NCBI GenBank assembly: GCA_005878835.1
Contig: VBMV01000051.1
Span: 24,176-88,175, forward strand
Direction of reading: 5' to 3'
Source: Gammaproteobacteria bacterium
GTDB taxonomy: Bacteria; Pseudomonadota; Gammaproteobacteria; Steroidobacterales; Steroidobacteraceae
Length of the DNA stretch: 64,000 nucleotides
A program made the position numbers and the translations under genes. Numbering within the stretch: the stretch's first letter is position 1; each line of letters opens with the position of its first letter. The notes beneath the pieces were generated by a model. The model was not told where the DNA came from. It saw only the letters and a program-made list of their open reading frames with translations, and did no database searches. Below, in pieces: positions 19,726 through 28,052 of this stretch.

Positions 19726-20459
19726 CGCCCGACCGCTGCGCGCTCGCCGGGCAGGCGCAGCCGCCCGTCGCCCCGGCGCCAGAGCCGCAGGCCACCGATG
19801 AACGCATTGCGGTTGTCACCGAGCTGCACGTCCTGCGGCAGGCTCTTCAGGCGCACGGCGTTACCGCCACCGAGCACGACGTAGTCCACCTCCAACGCGA
19901 GCTTCAGATGTTCGATCACATCAAGGACCTTGCGGCGCCACTTCCTGGTGCCGAGTCGCCTGCGGCCGCGCTCGCCGACGTAATCCTCGAAGGTGCGGCC
20001 GCGCTTGTAATGCATATGCCCGACTTCGGTAGGCTCGACCACGCCGTCAATGACGAGGGTCGCGCCCAGTCCCGTGCCCAGCCCGAGAAACAACATGCGA
20101 CCGCCGCGGTAGCTGCCGATCGCCTGCATGGCTGCATCGTTGATCACCTTGACCGGCCGGCCGAACGCCTTCTCGAAGTCAAACCCGACCCAGCCCTTGC
20201 CCAGGTTGTGGGGCTCGGCGGCGATCCTGCCGCGGAACACGAGTCCCGGGTAGCCGATTGACAGCGCGTCAAAGCTGAGGTTGCCGGTGAGCTCGAGGAG
20301 CTGGCGCGTCATGCTCGCCGGCGACATCTGCGGCCCGGAGACGAACTTGCGGACCGGGCCGCGTGCATCGACGCGGAACTTCACGTGCGCGCCGCCGATA
20401 TCGATGACCAGGATGTGGCGCGCACGGAAGTTGCCCGGGGTCTTGCTGCTGGCGCGCAT
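19722..20459 (-). CDS. ROK-family glucokinase, polyphosphate-glucokinase-like
   Basis: LVIDIGGAHVKFRVD phosphate loop; VKVINDAAMQAIGSYRGGRMLFLGLGTGLGATLVIDGVVEPTEVGHM. Stop overlaps GH15 start by 4 nt. Confidence 0.82.
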   Translation of the reverse strand: MRASSKTPGNFRARHILVIDIGGAHVKFRVDARGPVRKFVSGPQMSPASMTRQLLELTGNLSFDALSIGYPGLVFRGRIAAEPHNLGKGWVGFDFEKAFGRPVKVINDAAMQAIGSYRGGRMLFLGLGTGLGATLVIDGVVEPTEVGHMHYKRGRTFEDYVGERGRRRLGTRKWRRKVLDVIEHLKLALEVDYVVLGGGNAVRLKSLPQDVQLGDNRNAFIGGLRLWRRGDGRLRLPGERAAVGR

Positions 20460-20574
20460 CGAGCGGATTCTCCCCGGAATCGGCGGCTTTGACCACCGAC
20501 GCAGCTGCGCGTCGCACGCGGCGACGCGCTATGCTGCCGCGCTGTGACGGTCTGAACGAAAGGCGGGGAGTGCG

Positions 20575-21255
20575 ATGATTCGGTCACGTGCGTTGCTTGC
20601 TGTGGTGACTGTGCTGAGCGCATGCGCGGCGTGCTGTGCGGCGCGCGCCGCCGACACCACGATCTCCAAGGTCATGGGTTCCATCGACATCGGCGCGGGT
20701 GAGCACAGCGGGGATGTCTCGACGGTAAACGGATCCATTCATATCGGCGAGAATGCCGTGGTCGGCCGGGCCGACACCGTCAACGGCAGCATCGCCGTCG
20801 AGCGCCACGCCACGGCGGCCAAACTCGTGACTGTCAACGGATCCATTCACCTGAAAGAGGCGGTGCGCGTCGGCGGCAGCGTGCAGGCGGTCAACGGCGC
20901 CGTGACGCTCGCGGACGGCGCAGACGTCGCCGGCCCGCTGAGCAATGTCAACGGCGCCATACGGGTCGCGGCCGCTCACGTCGGGGGTCTCATCGACACG
21001 GCGACGGGTGACATCGAAATCGGTCCCAACGCACACGTCGACGGCGGAATTCACGTCGAGAAGGACACCAGCTGGTTGCACATCTGGTTCTGGTCCGAGG
21101 ACACCCCGCGGGTAGTGGTTGGACCGGGCTCGGTCGTCGGCGGCACCCTCAAGTTCGAACGCAAAGTGAGTCTGTACGTCAGCGACCGGGCAACGATCGG
21201 GCCCGTGGAGGGCGCCACCGCAGTCAGGTTCTCCGGAGACCGCCCGCCCGGGTGA
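20575..21255 (+). CDS. exported repeat (beta-helix/DUF4097-like) protein
   Basis: Signal peptide plus repeated '-TVNGSI-' modules (STVNGSIHIG, DTVNGSIAVE, VTVNGSIHLK, QAVNGAVTLA, SNVNGAIRVA, DTATGDIEIG). Confidence 0.75.
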   Translation: MIRSRALLAVVTVLSACAACCAARAADTTISKVMGSIDIGAGEHSGDVSTVNGSIHIGENAVVGRADTVNGSIAVERHATAAKLVTVNGSIHLKEAVRVGGSVQAVNGAVTLADGADVAGPLSNVNGAIRVAAAHVGGLIDTATGDIEIGPNAHVDGGIHVEKDTSWLHIWFWSEDTPRVVVGPGSVVGGTLKFERKVSLYVSDRATIGPVEGATAVRFSGDRPPG

Positions 21256-21267
21256 GCGCCGCCGCAA

Positions 21268-21303
21268 AGCCGAACGGCAGAGTGTTACCTCTGCCGCTCG
21301 GCT
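21268..21303. terminator. candidate bidirectional hairpin between convergent genes
   Basis: agccgaacggcagag-tgttac-ctctgccgctcggct: long inverted repeat with one mismatch between convergent CDS ends. It lacks a T-tract. Confidence 0.5.
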
Positions 21304-21321
21304 GCAGCGCGCTGGTCCGTG

Positions 21322-22077
21322 TCAGCGGGACGTCGAGGCGCTCATCGACGCGTCCGCTGAGGTGGAAGCGGAAGCGGAGAAGTCGCCGCCGGCCGCCGCA
21401 CCCTCGCGATGACGCGAGTCAGAGTCGCCATCCGCCGCCGGCTTGCCGGGGTTACGGGTCCGCGTGGCACCCTCACCCGGGTTGCGCGGCGCCGTCGGGC
21501 TCGAGTTGGCACGCTGGCCGGACGCTGCACCGCCGCCGACGGCGCTCGCGCCGGCCTCACCGGCTGAGCTCCCCGAGGCTGCGCCGCCCAGCACCCCGCC
21601 CGCATTCACGCTGCGGGTGTGCGCTTCAGCGCCGCTCGCGGCGCTCGCCGCCGTGCTCGCCGTCGCCCGCGGCGCGCTCGCGGCAGCCGCACTGGCCGTG
21701 TCGGCGGCCAGATCGACGCCCTTGCGCGCCTCGTGGCGCGCCGACGCTTCCGTCTTGCCCGCCGACGCTTCCGTCTTGCCCGCGGCGCGCGCGCCGGCGC
21801 GAGCAGCGCCCTGTGTCCCGGCGCCGACCGTGCGCTCAGCACGGCCCAGGCCGTCAAGCTCGCCGCCGGCGCCACCCTGGACAGACCCGCGGGCGCCGCC
21901 GCCGATGGACCCGCCGACGCCGTCATTCATGGGGCCACCCATGCCGCCGATGCCCCCGCCGAGCGTCCCGCCGAGCCCGCCGTGCGCGCCACCGCCCAGG
22001 ATCTGCGCGTGAGCGGGAGCGGCCACAGCCAGCACGGCTGCGATCGCGGCGCTCGTGAAAAGATGATTGATCTTCAT
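21322..22077 (-). CDS. Gly/Ala/Ser-rich exported low-complexity protein
   Basis: Signal peptide MKINHLFTSAAIAAVLAVAAPAHAQ, then Gly-rich and Ala/Ser-rich low-complexity sequence. Confidence 0.65.
   Translation of the reverse strand: MKINHLFTSAAIAAVLAVAAPAHAQILGGGAHGGLGGTLGGGIGGMGGPMNDGVGGSIGGGARGSVQGGAGGELDGLGRAERTVGAGTQGAARAGARAAGKTEASAGKTEASARHEARKGVDLAADTASAAAASAPRATASTAASAASGAEAHTRSVNAGGVLGGAASGSSAGEAGASAVGGGAASGQRANSSPTAPRNPGEGATRTRNPGKPAADGDSDSRHREGAAAGGDFSASASTSADASMSASTSR
21743..21784. repeat. 21-bp tandem duplication within the Gly/Ala-rich gene
   Basis: gacgcttccgtcttgcccgcc / gacgcttccgtcttgcccgcg, encoding KTEASAG-KTEASAR on the minus strand. Confidence 0.9.
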
Positions 22078-22182
22078 GGTCGTCTCCTCTCGAGGCCGCG
22101 GCCCATCCGCGACCCTTCGCCGAGTACTACGACCGGCCGCTGCGAATTCTTCCGCAGCACGGGGGATTTTCGTGGGTTTGAC

Positions 22183-23520
22183 TTAACGTGCTCCCAGCCG
22201 GGCGAGCGCCGGCTGCCGGCGCAGGTCCGCACCCACCAGTCCATAGCCGTAGACCGGATCGAGGCCCGCGGTCCCGAGATCCACTGCCCGCGCGGCCAGA
22301 GCAGCCACCGCCTGCTGTGCGGCGCTGTCATCGGGCGTGGGCAGCTCGAGCGCCAGCAGCCCCGCGACGATGGGCGAGGCGAACGAAGTCCCGCGCACCA
22401 GCGCATACCCCTGGTGCGGCCCCGCCGCGGCCATGTCCGCTCCGGGGGCGGCGAATTTCACCTGCGCGCCGCGCAGCGCCTCGACCAGCACCTGCTGGCG
22501 CGCGTCCACCGCCGTCACTCCCACCACTCCCGGCCAGGCCGCCGGATACAGCGGCGGCGCGGCCGGACCATCATTGCCGACCGCGGCCACCACCAGGTGG
22601 CCGCGCGCCAGCACGTTCTGCACGATGCCCGCGAGCGTTCTGTTCGGCGGTCCCACCAGGCTCACGTTGATGACCGGAACCTGCTCGCGCACGAGCCAGG
22701 CAAACGCCTCCGCCACCGAATCCACCGCGCCCCCGGTGGGAAGGCCGCAGAACACGTCCACGGCGTAGAGAGCGGACCCGGGCGCTGCGCCGTGCAAGGC
22801 GCTGGCGCGGCCGACCATGAGCGAGGCCACCGCGGTCCCGTGCTCGGCGGGTACCGCTCTGGCGCAGCCGTGCTGTTGAACCGTGATGCCGCTGAACACC
22901 TCGTGAGTCACGTCCACGCCACTGTCGATCAGGCCGACTCGAATCGCGCTGACGCCCTGCGCCCCGGGCGCGCGCGCTACGGCGCCCGGCGCAGGCGCGG
23001 GTTGCGCAGCCGGCTCTGCGAGGCCGACCGCACCGCTGTCGGTATAGACGTGATTGAAGTCGTAGACGCCCGCGGGGTCGAGCTCCTGCAGGCGTGCCAG
23101 GGCGTGCGCGGTGCCTCTCGCGGCGTGCAACACCACGACGTGAGTGCCGAGCTCTGCGGACACCGACTCGCGCACCACTGAAAATCCCGCCGCGCCGGCC
23201 GCCTGCAACGCGGCAGCGCTCGGAGACAGGGCGAGCAGCTCCCCGCGCACCATGGGCGCGCCGTGCGGGTCGGCCTCGAGCACGTCCCGGTGCCGGCGCA
23301 GCTGCTCGCGAACCCGCAGGGCACGCAGTTCCCGCAGGCGGCGCGGATCGACTTCGCCCGCGAGCACGGCGGCGGATTTGTCGATATCCAGCACGCCGGC
23401 CGCGGGCACATTCGGCAGTGTGACGCCGGGCACCGACGGCACACGCACGGCGGGCAGACCGATCTGTGCGAGCGCCGCCGACGCGATCAACAGCAGCAAT
23501 GTCGATACGACGGTGCGCAT
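22183..23520 (-). CDS. S8 family serine peptidase (subtilase)
   Basis: Catalytic motifs VGLIDSGVD (Asp), EHGTAVASLMVG (His), RGTSFASPIVAGLLA (Ser); signal peptide from ATG 23520. Confidence 0.92.
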   Translation of the reverse strand: MRTVVSTLLLLIASAALAQIGLPAVRVPSVPGVTLPNVPAAGVLDIDKSAAVLAGEVDPRRLRELRALRVREQLRRHRDVLEADPHGAPMVRGELLALSPSAAALQAAGAAGFSVVRESVSAELGTHVVVLHAARGTAHALARLQELDPAGVYDFNHVYTDSGAVGLAEPAAQPAPAPGAVARAPGAQGVSAIRVGLIDSGVDVTHEVFSGITVQQHGCARAVPAEHGTAVASLMVGRASALHGAAPGSALYAVDVFCGLPTGGAVDSVAEAFAWLVREQVPVINVSLVGPPNRTLAGIVQNVLARGHLVVAAVGNDGPAAPPLYPAAWPGVVGVTAVDARQQVLVEALRGAQVKFAAPGADMAAAGPHQGYALVRGTSFASPIVAGLLALELPTPDDSAAQQAVAALAARAVDLGTAGLDPVYGYGLVGADLRRQPALARLGAR

Positions 23521-23558
23521 GCGAGCACCATAGTTGAACGTGGGCGCGCAGGGAAGAA

Positions 23559-24107
23559 ATGGAAGAAAATGGCACTCATGAACGTAATGCCGGCATAGAC
23601 GTGCGCGCCTCACCCGCCGAGCTGCGCGAGGAGCTGGTCATGCTACTGCCGCGGTTGCGACGCTTTGCGCGTGCACTCGCCAGAGACGTGCACGACGCCG
23701 ACGACCTGGTGCAGATCGCGGTCGAGCGGGCGCTGACCCGCAGCGCACAACTGCGGCCGGACGCGCCGCTGTCGAGCTGGATGTTCGGCATCGTGCGCAA
23801 CGCGTGGCTCGACGAGCTGCGCGCGCGCGGCCGGCGTACACGGCTGTTCGCGCCCGAGGAGTCCGCCGAGCGGATCGGCGATGCCTCCCAGGGCGCGCAC
23901 GCGGACCTGCTGGCGGTGCAGGACGCGCTGGCGCGCCTGCCCGAGGAGCAGCGTGCGGCGGTCGCGCTGGTGCTGATCGAGGGTCTCTCCTACAAGGAAG
24001 CCGCACACATCATGGAGGTGCCGATCGGTACGCTCACCAGCCGCCTGGCGCGCGGCCGCGAGGCGCTGCAGGAGATGCTGGGCGAGAGCACGGGAGCGCT
24101 GCGATGA
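23559..24107 (+). CDS. ECF-type RNA polymerase sigma factor
   Basis: Region 2 LVMLLPRLRRFARALARDVHDADDLVQIAVERAL and region 4 ALARLPEEQRAAVALVLIEGLSYKEAAHIMEVPIGTLTSRLARGREAL. Confidence 0.93.
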   Translation: MEENGTHERNAGIDVRASPAELREELVMLLPRLRRFARALARDVHDADDLVQIAVERALTRSAQLRPDAPLSSWMFGIVRNAWLDELRARGRRTRLFAPEESAERIGDASQGAHADLLAVQDALARLPEEQRAAVALVLIEGLSYKEAAHIMEVPIGTLTSRLARGREALQEMLGESTGALR

Positions 24108-24844
24108 ACTTCAGCGACGAGACTGTGATGGCGTACGCCGACGGGGAGCTGGACGCCGCCAGCCGCGCCGCGGTGGAGGCCGCGATGGCCACCGATCCGC
24201 AGTTGGCGCAACGGGTCGCGCGGCATCGGGCGCTGCGCGAGCGGCTGCGTGCGGCGCTCGACCCGGTGCTCGATGAGCCGCCGCCGGAGCGTCTGCTCGA
24301 GGGCGTGCGCGGCGCGCCGGCGCCGCGGCGCGCCGCCAACGTGGTGGCGCTGAAGCGCAAAGCCGCGCCGCGCTGGTCGTGGCCGCAGTGGGGCGCGATC
24401 GCGGCGAGCCTCGTGGGCGGTGTGCTGCTGGGGCCGCTGCTGCTGCGCGCCCCCGCGGGCGCAGCGCTCGTCACGCGCGACGGGCAGGTGCTGGCGAGCG
24501 GGGTGCTGGCGCGCGCGCTCACCGAACAGCTCGCGAGCGATCAGCCGCGCGGCGCGCCGGTGCAGATCGGTGTCAGCTTTCGAGCCAGGAACGGCGACTA
24601 CTGCCGCACGTTCGTGCTGCGCGAGCAAAGCGCGCTCGCCGGACTCGCCTGCCGGGGACGCGAAGCCTGGCGCCTCGAGGTGCTGGCGCAGACTCCCGCC
24701 CAGCCGGCCGCCGCCGCGGACTACCGGCCGGCGGGCTCGGCGCTGCCGGCCAGCGTGGCGCGCACGCTCGATGAGCTGATCGCCGGTGAACCGCTCGATG
24801 CCGCCGGCGAGACGGGCGCGCGCGCGCGCGGCTGGAAGCCTTGA
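24104..24844 (+). CDS. anti-sigma factor, transmembrane
   Basis: MNFSDETVMAYADGELDAASRAAVEAAMATDPQLAQRVARHRALRERL followed by a TM segment and periplasmic domain. ATG overlaps the sigma stop by 4 nt. Confidence 0.87.
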   Translation: MNFSDETVMAYADGELDAASRAAVEAAMATDPQLAQRVARHRALRERLRAALDPVLDEPPPERLLEGVRGAPAPRRAANVVALKRKAAPRWSWPQWGAIAASLVGGVLLGPLLLRAPAGAALVTRDGQVLASGVLARALTEQLASDQPRGAPVQIGVSFRARNGDYCRTFVLREQSALAGLACRGREAWRLEVLAQTPAQPAAAADYRPAGSALPASVARTLDELIAGEPLDAAGETGARARGWKP

Positions 24845-24872
24845 GCGGGCCGCATCACGACCCCGGCGCAGA

Positions 24873-25775
24873 TCACACCCGGAAAGACTCCGCCAGTCGC
24901 CTGCGGGCCGCCCGGCCCGCCTCGAGATCCAGACAGTTGACGATCGCGAGCCGAAAGCCACCGGGTGGCATCGGGTGGGCGGCGGGCGGGCGGTCGGCGT
25001 GAAAGGTGATCTGCACGCTGCTCACATCCGGCATGCGCCGCACCTGCTCGACCACGGACGCAGCCGGATGCTGGTATTCGCGGCCGTGCGGGCCGAACAG
25101 GGCGACGCTGTAGCCGTTCCTGCGGTCGCGCTCGGCGTAGCGCCATTCGCCCTGCCCGTACAGGCCAACCACGGCCGGCAGCCAGCCGGCGCCGTACAGA
25201 TCCGGCCACTGATCGGCGAAGCGCAGATGCGCGTCGATGATGCGCCCGCCGATGGTCTCGAGATTGAGCATGCCGGTGTAGGTGGCCAGATGCTGCCCGA
25301 CCCACGCGCCCAGATAACCCTCGAGCGGCGCGCGTGCCGCCGCCTCGATGGTCCAGTAATCGAAGGTGCCGCCCGCGGCGGCCGTGCCGAGGCTGTGGCG
25401 CAGCCACACCACCCTTCCGGCCCGCACGGCGAGGTCGGTGCTGACGTGCTCGCCTTCGAGCAGCGTCATCCAGAAGTGTCCCGGCGTCAGGTAGCGCTCG
25501 TAGTGCTCGCGATCGGCCAACACCCGGCTGCCGACGCCCATGCCGCGCAGGTTCATGATGGGCTTGCTGAATACCGGGAAGGCCGGCGGGCACACCCCGT
25601 GCGGCGCACAGGCGAGGCCCTGCGAGGCGGCCACCGCCAGCTTGTTGTAGATCCCGCGATGCGCGGGGTACCACAGGTACGCGTCCGGGTCCTCGGTGGG
25701 AATGCGCACTTCCTCCGGGCACGCCACGCCCTCGAAGTATTGCAGGCGCCAGGGATCGGCTTCGCAGAAAGGCAT
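24873..25775 (-). CDS. conserved hypothetical protein (about 300 aa)
   Basis: Intact ORF from ATG 25775 (MPFCEADPWRLQYFEGVACPEEVRIPTEDPDAYLWYPAHRGIYNKLAVA); co-oriented and 38 nt after FTHFS. Family not confidently recognised. Confidence 0.7.
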   Translation of the reverse strand: MPFCEADPWRLQYFEGVACPEEVRIPTEDPDAYLWYPAHRGIYNKLAVAASQGLACAPHGVCPPAFPVFSKPIMNLRGMGVGSRVLADREHYERYLTPGHFWMTLLEGEHVSTDLAVRAGRVVWLRHSLGTAAAGGTFDYWTIEAAARAPLEGYLGAWVGQHLATYTGMLNLETIGGRIIDAHLRFADQWPDLYGAGWLPAVVGLYGQGEWRYAERDRRNGYSVALFGPHGREYQHPAASVVEQVRRMPDVSSVQITFHADRPPAAHPMPPGGFRLAIVNCLDLEAGRAARRRLAESFRV

Positions 25776-25813
25776 GGCGGATGATGAGACAGCCGGTTCG
25801 CGGGCGGGTCCGT

Positions 25814-27520
25814 CTAGAACAGCCCCGTGATGCGCCCGTCCGCGCCGACGTCGATGCTGTTCGCGGCGGGCACCTTCGGCAGCCCGGGCATGGTCATGAT
25901 GTCGCCGCAGATCATGATGACGAATTCCGCGCCCGCGGCGAGCCGCACCTCGCGAATGTTGACCACGTGGTGGGCCGGCGCGCCGCGCAGTTTCGGGTCG
26001 GTGGAGAAGGAGTACTGGGTCTTGGCGACGCACACCGGGTAGTGCCCATAGCCGCCATCCTGCAGCTGGCGGATCTGCGCGCGCACCTTGCTGTCGGCGG
26101 TGATATCGGTGGCGTGGTAGATCTTGGTGGCGATCGCCTTCATCTTGTCCCACAGGCTGGCATCGTCTTCGTACAGGTAGCGAAAGCCGTTGGGCTCATC
26201 GCACAGGCGCACGATCTCACGGGCCAGTTCCAGCGCGCCACGCCCGCCGTGCGCGAAGTGGGTCGCCGCGATCACCCGCACGTCGTGCGGGGCAATGCGG
26301 TCGATCAGCAGCTGGATCTCACGCTCGCTGTCTTCGGCGCGGCGGTTGATGGCCACCGTGCAGGGCAGGCCGTAGCGGTTGTGAACATTGTCGATGTGTC
26401 GCTCGAGGTTGACCACGCCGCGATCGAGCGCGGCGAGATTCTCGCTCTTCAGGTCGGCGAGCTCGACGCCGCCGTGGTACTTGAGCGCCCGCACGGTGGC
26501 CACGATCACCGCGGCGGCGGGCCTGAAGCCGGCCTTGCGGCACATGATATCGACGAACTTCTCCGCGCCCAGGTCGGCGCCGAACCCGGCCTCGGTCACC
26601 ACGTAGTCGGCAAGCTTGAGCGCGGTGCGCGTCGCGATCACCGAGTTGCAGCCGTGCGCGATGTTGGCGAACGGACCGCCGTGGATGAAGGCCGGGTTGT
26701 TCTCGAGCGTCTGCACCAGATTGGGTGCGAGCGCCGTCTTCAGCAGCGCCGCCATTGCGCCGTGCGCCTTGAGCTCGCGCGCCAGGACCGGTGAGTTGTC
26801 GGCGCGGTAACCGACCACGATCCTGCCGAGGCGTTCCTTCAGGTCGGCGAGGCTGTTGGCGAGACACAGGATCGCCATGACCTCGGAAGCCACCACGATA
26901 TCGAAACCGTCCTCACGCGGCACTCCGTCGGCGCTGCCGCCGAGTCCGATGACGATCTGGCGCAGCGCCCGATCGTTGACATCGACCACGCGGCGCCAGC
27001 TGATGCGGCGCACGTCGAAACCGAGCTGATTGCCCTGGTAGATGTGGTTGTCGATGAGCGCGGCCAGCAGGTTGTTGGCGAGCGCGATGGCGGCAAAGTC
27101 GCCGGTGAAATGCAGGTTGATGTCCTCCATCGGCACCACCTGCGAGTAGCCGCCGCCGGCCGCACCCCCCTTCATGCCGAACACCGGTCCCAGGGCCGGC
27201 TCGCGCAGGCACACGATGGCGCGCTTGCCCAGCAGGTTCAGCGCATCGCCCAGCCCCACGGTCGTGGTGGTCTTGCCCTCTCCGGCGGGCGTCGGCGAGA
27301 TCGCGGTCACCAGCACCAGCTTGCCGTCGGGGCGGGAATCGAGCTGCGCCACGTAATCGAGCGACACCTTCGCCTTGTAGTGCCCGTAGGGCTCGAGACA
27401 CTCCTGCGGTATCCCGAGCCGCTCGTGCGCGAGCCTCGCGATGGGCAGCATGGCGGCACGCTGGGCGATCTCGATGTTGCTCGGGAAGGCAGCGGCTGCG
27501 GCGGCGGGCGTGTCGGGCAT
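25814..27520 (-). CDS. fhs: formate--tetrahydrofolate ligase
   Basis: [73 protein letters not shown]. Confidence 0.97.
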   Translation of the reverse strand: MPDTPAAAAAAFPSNIEIAQRAAMLPIARLAHERLGIPQECLEPYGHYKAKVSLDYVAQLDSRPDGKLVLVTAISPTPAGEGKTTTTVGLGDALNLLGKRAIVCLREPALGPVFGMKGGAAGGGYSQVVPMEDINLHFTGDFAAIALANNLLAALIDNHIYQGNQLGFDVRRISWRRVVDVNDRALRQIVIGLGGSADGVPREDGFDIVVASEVMAILCLANSLADLKERLGRIVVGYRADNSPVLARELKAHGAMAALLKTALAPNLVQTLENNPAFIHGGPFANIAHGCNSVIATRTALKLADYVVTEAGFGADLGAEKFVDIMCRKAGFRPAAAVIVATVRALKYHGGVELADLKSENLAALDRGVVNLERHIDNVHNRYGLPCTVAINRRAEDSEREIQLLIDRIAPHDVRVIAATHFAHGGRGALELAREIVRLCDEPNGFRYLYEDDASLWDKMKAIATKIYHATDITADSKVRAQIRQLQDGGYGHYPVCVAKTQYSFSTDPKLRGAPAHHVVNIREVRLAAGAEFVIMICGDIMTMPGLPKVPAANSIDVGADGRITGLF

Positions 27521-27604
27521 GAGCGTGCTGTGGCTTGGTACGGGCCGGCCATGCTACCAGAGGCCCGCACCGGGGTCGTTTGCCTTGCGGTTACAATCCC
27601 GCCC

Positions 27605-28018
27605 GTGCTGTGGCTGAAAGCCTTCCACGTGGTGTTCGTGGTCACCTGGTTCGCGGGGCTGTTCTACCTGCCGCGTCTGTTCGTCTACCACGTGGCGGCG
27701 AGCGAGCGGGAAGGGCTGGCGCGCTTCGTGGTGATGGAGCGGCGGCTGTTCTTCATCATGACGCTCGGGGCGCTGCTCGCGGTGCTGTGTGGCGCCGCCA
27801 TGATCGTCGGCGCACCCGGGTACCTCACCCTGGGCTGGATGCGCGCGAAGCTGCTGCTGGTCGCGGCGCTCATCGGTTACCACGGCTGCTGTTACCACCT
27901 GATGCGGGTGCTGCGCGCGGGCGGCAACCGCCACTCGCAGCGCTGGTACCGCCTGTTCAACGAGCTCCCCGGGGTGCTGCTGGTCGCGATCGTGGTGCTG
28001 GCGGTGGTCAAGCCGTGA
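27605..28018 (+). CDS. hemJ: HemJ-like protoporphyrinogen oxidase / CopD-family membrane protein
   Basis: VLWLKAFHVVFVVTWFAGLFYLPRLFVYHV...GWMRAKLLLVAALIGYHGCCYHLM; 137 aa with 4 TM-like segments. Confidence 0.88.
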   Translation: MLWLKAFHVVFVVTWFAGLFYLPRLFVYHVAASEREGLARFVVMERRLFFIMTLGALLAVLCGAAMIVGAPGYLTLGWMRAKLLLVAALIGYHGCCYHLMRVLRAGGNRHSQRWYRLFNELPGVLLVAIVVLAVVKP

Positions 28019-28052
28019 GGCCCGCATCCGCCGCGGGGAGGTCCGCGCGTGC

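Noticed and set aside
17263-19884. Plus-strand ORFs antisense to GH15 (17263..18039, 18277..19884)
   Set aside because: GH15 on the minus strand has strong catalytic motifs; the antisense translations have none.
21743-21784. Tandem repeats as a possible CRISPR array or VNTR locus
   Set aside because: Only two adjacent copies without spacers, inside a coding frame; not CRISPR.
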